Shown one piece after another: positions 8,201-20,200 of a stretch of 29,925 bases of DNA. How positions within the stretch are numbered: position 1 is the stretch's first letter; every line of letters starts with the position of its first letter. Source of the stretch: Gnetum montanum (Eukaryota; Streptophyta; Gnetopsida; Gnetales; Gnetaceae); the NCBI GenBank assembly GCA_015680685.1, contig MNCI01037518.1:4626-34550 (forward strand), written 5' to 3'. Below the pieces are notes generated by a model that was not told the origin of the DNA, did no database searches, and saw nothing but the letters and a program-made list of their open reading frames with translations. The translations under genes and the position numbers were made by a program.

Positions 8201-11200
8201 ATTCAACTCTACATATGTTCTATGAGATATTACAGTTTGTGTTGTCTTTGTGCTGACTAATGTTTTTATTCCAACCATGTTAACAGCATTAAATTTAAGG
8301 TGCATTGAACGACTTTATAGTGATCATGGACTTGATGCCATTGATTCATTGCGAAAGTGTCCTGCTTTAACTGTGCCTGTGATATTGTCTCGTTTGAAGC
8401 AAAAGCAGGAGGAGTGGTCAAAATGTCGTGCAGAAATGAATAAGGTTTGGGCAGAGATTTATGCAAAGAACTATCATAAGTCACTTGATCACCGCAGTTT
8501 TTACTTCAAGCAGCAGGATAAAAAGAGCTTAAGCACTAAAGGTATGGATGATTGGATGCATTCTCTGTGATGTGTTCAACAGTGAATGCTGTTTTGGGAA
8601 AAAAATTTACTTAAAGAATATTTTAAACAATTAAGTCTGAAACCTTTATTTCTAATCGTTTTCTTTGCTTTTATAACTCAAACCAAGTATTTCTAAATGT
8701 TGAGAAACCGTGAACTGTTTGAAAAATGTGAAAATTGCATTGGCATATAAAATAAGCCGGATAGTGCAGTACCAAAGGTATTGATGATTAGACAATCTAG
8801 TAAAATGGGTGTTTCTCTATAATGTGCCCAACAGTGAATGCTGTTTTGGAAAATTTTTAACTTAATAAGTGCTTTAAAAAATCGAGTTTGAAATTTTTAG
8901 TTATATGCTTTTTCTGAAATACTCACACCAAGTATTTATAAGTGTTGATATACCATAAACTGTTTGGAAAATGCGAAAATTGTATTGGCATGTGAAGGAA
9001 ACTACATAGAGCAGTTGAGAATTACAGCTGCGGTTGTTGAAATAGTGATCTCGTTGTTTCTTACAATGTACAAAGTTGTGCAGAATTGTAAATTATGAAC
9101 TAAGTATGCACAATGTCAATGTTATATATGGAGGCACTAGAGGCTTAATAATCATAGAAAGGTAGGGGAGTTTGATCCTTTTTTGTGCACTTCTATTGGA
9201 TTTTTTGTTACAACTTTCAAGTGTTTTTGCTAAACTAAGTTCATGCTTGATTAGGCTAAAATGTTATCTGTTGCAACAATTTATATTTTATAGTTTGTTG
9301 TTTTTCTATACCGTTTAGCCATGCGTGCAAATATGACTGAACTTTTGCAATTTTTTGGGTTATCAGTAAATTAGTTGAGATTGCAATGTAAATATTTCCT
9401 ATCAAAAAGTGTTTTTCTCATCTTGTTGATTTTTATGATGCAACCTATTTTACGTAGCATAGGCATGCTTATTTGTTGAAAGGTATAGTTTTATTATTGT
9501 TATTATCATTTTCCTTTTAAAGATAGCAATAAAGTAGGAGATAAGATGACTTTGAAAGGCACAAGGTAGCAAAGTATGTGGCAAAGAAGATAATGAGTAA
9601 AGCTAAACTTAGTGCTGTTGATTCCCTTTATGAGAAGGTAAGAACTAAGGAGGGTGAGAAGTTGATTTACAAGTTGACCAAAACCTGGAATAAGAGGTGC
9701 AAAGACTTTGACTTTGCTAGATCCGTTAAGTCTGTTGATGAAAGGATTTTCTTCTTAGACAAGGAATTCTTGGAAAAATAAAGGATCCATTTTGAGGAGC
9801 TATTTAACGGAGAATTCTCCAGTGATGAAGTTGGAGACATTTATTGAACATAGTAATGAACAACTATGTATATGCCTTTGAAGTTAAGAAAGCCCTTATG
9901 GATAAGAATGGTAAAGCAACAGGACCAATTGGTATACTTGAGAGGTATGGATAGAAGAATCCCTACTAGGTTAAAGGGTAAGTTTATCAGAAAATATTAG
10001 GCTCAATGCATGCATGTGTTAGAGATGTCTATACTAAGGTGAATGTTGGATGTGACTAGGAAAGTTGAATCAACAATTATCTTATTAGGGGAAGTTTGAG
10101 TAGTACCCATAGATGAGAAGATTAAGGAAAGTTTCCCTAGATGATTTAAACATGTGCTTAGAAGACCAAAGAATACTCTTGGTAGAAGAGGTCACTTTAT
10201 GAAAGTTCAGGGAAGCCAACAATGAGGTAGACTAAAACATACATGGTTTCTTAGCATGAAGAAAAACATCTAAGATTTGGGTATTAATGCTTATTTGGAT
10301 CTTAATAAAAGTAAATGGTGTAAAAGAACTCATATGGCTTATCCCATGTAATTGGGATAAGGATATGATGATGATGATCATTAGCATTCCTTATCTCACC
10401 TATTTGGACTCAACTTTGAATTCCTTTTCCTCAGTTTATGGTTATCCATTGCTACACCTTTAATTGATATGTCTTTTTAAAAAAATTAATAAGAGTCAAA
10501 GTTCCATAAAAGGGTATATTAGTTAGTGTCTTTATAGAAGTACACAATTAAACATAAAAATTGCTTTGAGGCATTCTTAGCGGTGGCTACTCATTTTGGC
10601 CAAAAGCATGGAGTTGTTTACTGGCCTGTTAAATAATATGTTTAAACTTGTACAATTAAGTAAGTCTTATCATGCTGATGCATGGATAAAGGCAGGATAC
10701 ATCATCAAGAGATCATTTTTGAAAACCTATTTCAGAACATGCTAGGCCAGATATTATCGTTCACTATATTAAATAAATACAGAGATCGATATAGAAATCA
10801 AGACAAGTACCTTTCATTTTCTGTTTTGTTTTGTATTTGTATTTGTTCTTTAAAAACCCTCTCTTGCCACAGAGAATGTACCACAAATTTGCTTCTTCAT
10901 TTTCCTGATCTCTTTTTATTTCCTTAAAGAACTAGTAAGATTTTCCAGAGTAGTTATTGAAATCGTTAAATTTGTTAATATAAAATGCAGACGGTTGATA
11001 ATTTTTTGAAACAGAACTTAGTTACTTTTCAACTAGAGGTCATCTGGATTTTTACTTTCCATGCTTTGCAACTTTGTTAAGTATGTGTTCCAATCTTTCC
11101 AAGAACTTTTTGAAGAAGTTTGTCATTGGACAACATTCAGGTTTCAAACTAACCAATTGCTTCCATCAGTTCTAGCTGTAGCATTTTTTGTTCAATTGAT

Positions 11201-14200
11201 TTTTTCTTTGTATCCCAATACTCCTTTATAGATATCAGGGTTTCAATGCCTGGAAAGATTTTGTCATGCAACCCTAGTTCAATGATTTTTCTGGCATTTG
11301 CATCGTTCTTGTTTCTCTTGTAATAGATTTTGTTTTGATTTGTTGTCATAAGAAGATAAATCAACTGCTACATTTCTCTGAATTGTTCCTCAATGAAATC
11401 CCATAATTGGCCTTTAACAATGTCTTGGCATTCTTGTGCAAGAATTGGAGTTTTTGCCCTTCAATTGTAGGATTTTTTATTTCTTTTGCCATGTTCTTTA
11501 AACTTTTGTGCTCTACTACATGTGTAAGACATTGGTCTCCATCCACAGAGATTGTTACATGTAGCTTTTAGTGTGTTTAGTGTATAGATGCTCTAGGTTC
11601 AGTTTGATGGAATAGGAAAGTGGGGGCCATAGACATGATGTAGATTGCATGCTGGGTCATGTTGATAACCGAAAGTGTGCAGCAGAAGGTTTCTAATGGG
11701 GAACACTGCACACTGCGCTATGGTATGATATGGTTTCCTGTTGACCCTCCAAAAGAAGAAAAAAAAGGGATATACAGAAAAATTGTCAAGGAAAGCTCAA
11801 ATCTTGGTCCTTCAGCTGTTCCTCACAAACTGAAAGCTACATGTACATAATATGACATTGAAAGCACCTTAACAATATTCATACCTTGCAGGGGTTACCA
11901 CTCCCACCATTGCAAACATTAACAACTATGCCATGCCATTAACATACCAACACAACTACAAATGTACATTAAATGAAACTTTTAAGAATTAACACACACA
12001 AAAACCATTGATGAATATTAAATAACATTAGTTAAATTGTTGTTGTAAAAGACATGTTTATCTTAAATAACATTAGTGAAATTGTCTTTCTAGAAGACAT
12101 TAGCCCAAAAAAAAAACTGAAATTTCTAATGATCAAAAATAAATGACAGGCCCTCTACTGTTTTATTTCCAGTAAGTTTTACAAGTTAGAACCATACTAT
12201 TTTCATTCATAGTTTAGACTAATTCCAACCAGACGGGTTCTTACAAAGCTATGCCAATCTGGTTATAAGCCTTTTTCCAAGTAATGTTGGCATTAATAAT
12301 GCAATCATCAACATTGTTATAGGTTATATATTTTCGAGTGACCGCCTTTCTCATATCCCAATTGCTGCTGCACCACTTAGAGGTCTATGTTACTGCATTC
12401 TTATCTTTTATTTCTACAAATTTCTTCCATCTCTGTAAGGATAAGCAGCCTCATCATTTGATGATGGGCCATAGACATTCAGGATGTTGAGGTCCTTGTA
12501 TCTTATCCAGATTGAATTCTTATCAATTTGGTACAACTTGGGAATTCTATTCCCAAAAAGTGATGATTTGTTTAAAAATTCTTTTATTCCTACGCTAGTA
12601 CAAGTAGGCATATTTGATGATCTCTATCCTTTTTATTGCTCTTTGGTTTCTTGCATCATGAACTGAACTAAACTTCACTTTGTTATATCATCCTTGTATA
12701 GGGAGCTGTTAGTTCAATTTTGGTCGTTATCTTTTGCACAATCATCTAACTAGATGGTGAAATTAATAAGGATGTAAGAAATAGGATTGAAGCAAGATAG
12801 TCAAAATGGAGATAAGTTAGTGGTATTTTATGTGATAAAAGGATCCCAATAAAACTTAAGGGAACATTTTATAGGACAGTAATCAGGCCTGCAGAATGTT
12901 GGACTATAGAAAAAATAGTATGAACAACAAATCAGTGTGGCAGGAGTGTGAATGTTTAGATGGATGCTGAATTTTACAAAAAGAGATAAATAACACAATA
13001 TAGACATTACAGGAAGAGTCAGAGTGGATTCTATTGCACTTATGTTACAAGAATGATGTCTTGGATGGTTTGCTTATGTCTAAGAAAGATTTAGATAATG
13101 AGCCTTTGAAAAAAAATTGCTATATCACAGTTTCCGGAAAGTTGCCAAAAGGAAGACTGGAAAGGACATGGGAAAAATGATTAAAGATAATATGAAAAAA
13201 TGCAGATAAAAGGTTTTAGCTCTTAACAGAGGTAAATGGTGAAAGAGAACTCATGTAGCTGCACTCTTTGTATATCTCAATTTAACCCACTGGAATTGCA
13301 CCTGTAAATTGTAGGGTGCAAATCACAAGACTTAGTTAACAAGCCACACCTCATTGAATAAGATCAAGCTGCTGGAGGCCTTGAAACTTACAAGATTAAA
13401 ATGCTGTAAATTTAGTTTAGGAATGGATTGGTACCATAAGGGTTATAATTTCAATTTTTATTATTTTCTTTATTTGTTTTAAAAATGATGCAGTAGACCT
13501 TTGATCATGATTCTTGATTGATTTCTGAGATCCCAAGCAATTTTGGGTTTTGCTGGATTTGAAGGAAAATAAGTTTGTTCATATCAATGTTCTGGCACGA
13601 ATTAAAAGTTTCGCTGCTCGTCTTCCTGTCTTGTGACTGCTGATTATGGTGTTCAACGTAACTCTTACTTTGCTTACGTGTTTATATTGTTCTTTTAGCT
13701 GCAAATTTGATGCAATATACGGTTTTGGTGTTAGAGTTTTACTTTCACTCAACCTACTGTCTATGCTTATTAGGCTTTTTTGAGCTTTAGCGGTTGCATC
13801 AATGACATTAATTGTTAGGTGTTGGCTTATTGCTGTGCAAGGTTCTTATGGATTAGATAGGGTCTCATCAGTTGGCTTTGATATTAAGGTGGCATGATTT
13901 TGATCTCCTTCATTGCCACCGTAATTGTAATGATGCAGCACAATGAAACTATGCATCCCACTTTGCACTACACAAAGAAGACCAGCAAGACTTAGCGATG
14001 CATCCCTGCCGTTCCTCTAGATCACTCACATCAGTCCAGGTTCCCTATGCAGCTACATTCAACACATGGAATCAGGTTCATATGTAGTTCTCCAAGGAGG
14101 AGGGACAAAGAGGAGAAAGAGAGGCATGGCAAAGCCTTGATATTCTTTGGTATTGCCAAGTTGGTGAGGTTTTACCAACATTAGAACACAGCCAAGATGA

Positions 14201-17200
14201 CATATGCGTACGTTTTTCATAGCCTTTAACTTGTGAGAAGGAAACAAGGAGCCACTAACACTGAACCCTTTCTAACAAATCTCCCCTGCATGAAGAAAGT
14301 GATGACCTTGGAGTGGACTCGGATGTTGTGTCTACTGCTTCAAACAAGGTTTGAAGGTTTGAATTCCATCAAGCCTTGGAACCAGAGTTTTTATGATATG
14401 TGAAAAATCAGTGGTGGTGCTTAGAGGCTCTCTGTTAGGTGACATAAAGGACAGAGTTGATCTGAAGGACTATTGATTGGAGAAAATTGTGCTGTTTTAT
14501 CCACAGGCTAGCCCGAAGCTGTCCGAATGGCTTATGATGCTCTTCCCTTAATTTTTTTTTAAATTTTAAAAAATAAGCTTGCAAGGTTTTTATTTAATTA
14601 TTTTCCTTTCAACGGGCATGTGGGTACACCATGGGATTTGTCTGCTCTAATGGAGCAGCCTGACTGGATCTTCTGGAACTAAGTTCCATAAAAGGCTTTG
14701 AGTCCAGGATGTCTCATTTTTCCAGAAATCCTCTATGCTTGGTTTATTGCTTTTGTGTTGGAAAGAGCTCTTTCTATTCCTTTGACAAACCGACTGGGTG
14801 TTTCCAAGGGTATAATAAGTATTTTCTAGACACAATGGAATTTTCTTGTGGTGGATCCTTTACAAACAGTACCTTATCTGAATTGGGTGATTATCTGCCA
14901 GCATAGCATGAGCGATGGTTTTGTCATTTTTTATGAGCTTGAAACACCTTGATGGCCATATCCTTTCGTTTATTTCCTCACAAATGGGTATGCAGCCCCG
15001 TCTAGCAGCACACACGCTGTTGACATAGCAAGCCAAAGAATTTTAAGCCCTGCATACTTCGTTCTAAGGACAACTGGACAAAGCAAAATTTTGAGTAGCT
15101 GTCCAATGTGTCAATTAAAGGAACTTAGAGTTTCAAAACATTTGAGAATTTATTACTCAGTAATATGCCTTTGTCAGATCTCCTCATGTATGTTTGTTGA
15201 CTGAGGAGCTAGAATCATAGGTACGCAATTATAAGTATCAAGATATAAATTGAGACAACTTTTGAAACACCACTCCTTGATTTACCTCCCTGTACCAGCT
15301 GCATTTCTGGTATGAACTGTGTAGTTTGATATTAAACTTGATTCATGCATAACAATCTTTGGGACATCATTATGTTGTCTTTATCCCATCGATATGGGCT
15401 AAGCCATTAACCAGTGAAGGATTTGATGATGGTTTACTATAACCAGCTGTGTATCTGATGCTAGAGCCCTTGAACATATAGTTTGTGAAGGATTTGATGA
15501 TGGTTTACTATAACCAGCTGTGTATCTGATGCTAGAGCCCTTGAACATATAGTTTCATATATTTTCATAGTGTCTCAACGTATCCCCTGGGATTGAACCT
15601 ATGACTTTCAGAAGGCCACAGTCAAAGACATACCCATTTAACATAGTTTTTAGGAGTCTACACTCAAAGATACCCTGGGTAGTCAACATTTCAACGAGAA
15701 CTCAAAGTGTAGGCAATCTTTGCATAAAGAGATGAGAAGACTTGTATACGGATTATACCACACTATGTTTGACATTGGTTGGGAACGTTGGGAGTGTGTA
15801 TCCAAATGAGTTTGGGAAAGAGGGTGTATCCAAATGAGTTTGGGAACGAGGGCTGTTCCATTGAAGCAAAGGTAGATGCATGTGGAATGTGCTGAAGAAA
15901 TTAATTAAAAATATAAAAAATCCTTCTATAAACTCAGTTAAGATTTTTTAGAAAATTTATAAATATTATAACATTAAAACTGGAATTTAAGGAAATCATA
16001 GCTATCAAAATATGATTTACTGGTCTAGAAATAGAAAAGATGTTGGTAGAAGTGTTCGTTTTATTATTTATGAAAGTTTTATCATTGTTATTGATTTCTA
16101 TAAATCTGTTCTTGTTCATTGCAGCTTTATATCAATTTTACTATGAGATGTATTATTGGAACATTAACAAAATTTGGGTAATTAAACTCTGGGTGGAGTT
16201 TCCATTCAGTTGGGAACATGTTTAAGTACCTGGAATGTGGAGAACGAGAAAATTTTTGTGGAAGCAAGCTTCCTCAAAACACTGAATTGTCACATGATCT
16301 AATAGTCTATAAAAGCCAATTGTCAGCAACACACAAATGAATCTCTTATTGGCTAATGGATGAGGGTTAATCTGAAATAAAAGGGAACAAATAGAGGTGT
16401 TATGCTCAAGTCTAAGATCTGGCAGAGAGATACAGAAGTGCAAGAGCCCCCCATGAAATTCAAGACTCTTCAGTCTAACTGACGTTTCTTTGGGCATTAG
16501 TATAGGCGAACTGGGCAGAAGGGAGAGAACTAGAGCAATATTTCTGTCACTGGTGGACCGCAGGGAGCAGTTTCTCAGTTTTATATACTTTAAAATCCTT
16601 TTAAAATTAACAAAAGTTGCAATTAGCATAGCTAACCCATTGTAGGGAACAATGTGTTGTTCTAAAATAACTGCGTCAAAATTTATGAATATTTCTTCTA
16701 CTAGATTCAAATCACAATCCGTTTGAGAGAAGGAACATCACTTGGAGAAACTTCCTTTTGAAGCTAGTGCATGGGTGGTTCAGAATTGATAGCAAACTGC
16801 TTAAAATTTGTAAGAGCTAAAGCTGGTCAATCATTTGAAGCTTTGTGTTGGAACGAGTACAGGACACCATTATAACTTTCTACGAGAATGGGTTGCAATA
16901 CTAGTGTGTGTCCTGCATTGATTAGGTGTCTACAACTTCTGATGGGACCGTTCCTCTTTTGGTGTGTGTCCAGAGGGGTCTCCTGTGAGCTTGCCTAGTC
17001 TTCCTTGATTTTGTTTTCAGGTTTTTTTGTTCTCGTCCTTGAGGTTTCTGCTTATATCTCTCTGTTATTGTTCGCTCGTTTATGTGGGGACTTTCTCGGT
17101 CACATCCCAGTTAGACATTAACATGAGGCAGATGGGAATTATCAAGAATTTATTTAATCCAGTAAACAGAGTTTATTATCTATATTATTCAACACAGTAC

Positions 17201-20200
17201 GTTAACAATCCTGTTAAGTATTCCTCTAAGCAGCAGTACGTCAGATTAACAAGTCAGTAATTCCAGTTGTATCTAAAACCAAACTCTAGAATTCGTTATC
17301 TCCATCAAGCAGTAATTCGAGGTTGTGGCATTTATTATTCAAACCAAAAATTAGAACGGGATCATAATCAAATATTATATTTATTATTTGAACATGTCCA
17401 AATTGCAGTTCCAAATCGATTGAGTTAACTGCTTACCCTGCTCTTGCCCTGAATTTCATCAAGGCCAATGCCAAAGCTTCACTTGATCCTCACGTAAATC
17501 TGTATGGTCAACAATGGCTTTCAGAACCCAACAGTAGTCTTATCAGTATGAAGAAATTTGAATCCCCACAAAAATTCCAATGTTAATGGTAGAAGCATTT
17601 CAAAGAACAGGTAGCTATACCTGGATAAAACGGGATTTGCAAACTTAATATATCTGACTTAAGTTATTGAAAAGAAAAGAATACGGTCGAAACAGGGGCA
17701 TATCATTATACAGTTCTGCTGTAACCTAAAATTAACAACATTTACAAAACCCAATAGATATGCATTGAAGTACGAAATATTATTCTTGCAGCAATGGAAA
17801 GCATATCATCAGATGGTTATTTTACATCCACAACCAAACAGTGTTCACAAGACTTAGCAAAATGACGATGAACAAGAAAATTAAAATGTTCCAACTCATT
17901 CTGCTTCTGCGCAAACAAAAGAAATACGTTCACAATAAACCTGAAATGCCACAACTAAAGGTTGCATGGAGAGCATAAGGGAATCTCTACTTGCAAAAAA
18001 TTTGATCTGCTCCAATTGGTGCGTCTCAGGTAGTAACAGGAAAATCAAGCGGCACTTGCACTGCACCCTGTGCATGAACAGGAAACCTATCAAAGTTGCA
18101 TAGAAGCTTGGAGAGAGTCAAAATGGTAGTGGTGGGGTTGAGAAGTGTTTGGCCGGTTTTTATAATTGCAGAGGGTTAGAGATCATTCACTGTCCTTACC
18201 ATAGACTGCCTCCATTGTTATGGTGCTTCCCTTGAAAAGCACTGCATGATACCACCCGAGGGTCTTGAATTAGCTTTGGAAGGAGGGTGGATTCAAGGTG
18301 GACTTTGCCTCAACGTTCACAACATTTGCAAGCACAATATAGTAATGACATCCATTAGAAGATGGTTAGATAGTGAGAATGCTTTAGACAATGCACACAC
18401 ATAAAGACCTAGGACAATCACATAAACACACATGCGACATGGCCCAAGACACCACGACACCACACAATACCTAAACTTTTAACATTCTTCACCATTTTAC
18501 TACGAACCTTTACTATATATAATACACAACACCTCGTTGTAACCATGGTACCTATAGCCATTATAGTTAGATTTACTTGTAACTTTAATTTAATTTATTT
18601 TCTTTTAAAAAAAATAATTACTAATACCCATTTTATTTTATCCCGCACAACTTGTTCATATAGAAGTGCATCAGCATAAATATAAGTATTTACATTAATA
18701 ATGTGAAAAACAAATAGATGCGAGGAATTAATAATACCCATTTGACTATTTGACTGTAACGCAACCCCAAGGACACATAGCCAACTATTATGTACCCACC
18801 GCCACCACCACCACCTTTGGTTGGTGAAGTAAAAGACAATTCAGAAATAAGATAAATACAATTAAATTTAATTTTATAGAATTTGAACTAGGTAAGCTTG
18901 TGTATGTGAAAATTATAAGAGTGCAGAAGGAGAAGCAAATGGATGGCTTCTCTTTCATTCCTTATAGCACTCACAAAGCATACTCTTTTCTACACTTAGG
19001 GGTTTCTATTGTTATTAGATGCAATAGTTTTTGGTTACTCGATGATTAAGAAACGTGATGGCATACTAGGTTCAGAAGACTTTCGAAGCTTCCTTGTCTT
19101 CTGAAAGTTAAGCATTTCATGTGGCATCTTCTTCGGTAAGGTCTTCCTATTGGACGATTGTATTTATGTGTGCTAGAAGCCAAATGTATGATATGCAATT
19201 TAGGTGATGAGTTTTTTCTTTCTTTTTATGATTGTATTTTTATCATGCATGCTTGGAACTGAGCCTTTATTGTTGTTAATGTTTTCTTTCCTCATTGGAA
19301 AGAAGCTCTTCTTGGAGATGCTCCTCACCTTTCTAAGGAGTTGCTTTTTATTTGGAAGTGCTTGCATTTTGGCATTTTGCATGCTATTTGGAAGTAATAG
19401 ATGTGATAATTTTCACAATCATGCAGTTATCATGATGAGTTCACTATGCTCTGAAATATCAACATTATTGAACTTGTTATTTTTCAAGTCAAGTCTCAAG
19501 TTCGCAGCGCTCTACTAGAGGTTAATAGTCTTCTAATGCTGATAGAACCTTGGACCAGTAATGTTGCTAGAAACTTTACCTAGCTTATGCTTAAGCCTTG
19601 GTCCTGCTCCCTATTATTTCTCTTGTATCTTTGTTTTGCCCTTTTTAGCGATTAACAAGGAAGATTTTAGTAAGAAGTGAAAACCCAAGGGCATATCTGA
19701 ACAAGGCCAAATCCTGATCCTTTTCTGACCTTAGAGGGGAGGGTTTTTAGGATTGGTTGTAAGGATGAGAACCCACAAGGGTATCCCCAAATCAGTTGGG
19801 CCTTTCCTTTTAATTGTTGTTTTTGATGCCTTTTTGTTATTGATGGGATATGCTGATGTACTCTGTGTTTTTTATTTTTAATATAATTTTATTTTTGGGG
19901 TCTGTCACCCCTTTCAGAAGCAAAGTTATTTTATTAATTTCCTAAGTATACAAGGACCTAAATACGCATTCAGCATTATCCTTCCCTAAAAGGGGATTTC
20001 TTCTATAAATCTGAACTTGCTATCCTATAACGGATATAAAAGCAAGAAACCATTAAATTACTGATCCATTAAGATGCACCGGTGCATAACCTTTGGCATA
20101 CTCTCTGGGCTCGATGCTTTCGGTGTGCTTGCTTCTAGCTGTGCATGATGGCTTGTGTCTTATGTTGTTAGATTGGAAGATTGGTCTAGCTGGGTGCATG

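Noticed and set aside
18505-18525. Promoter in intron 13 based on TATATATAA
   Set aside because: TATA strings are frequent in AT-rich introns and no coding or RNA signal follows.
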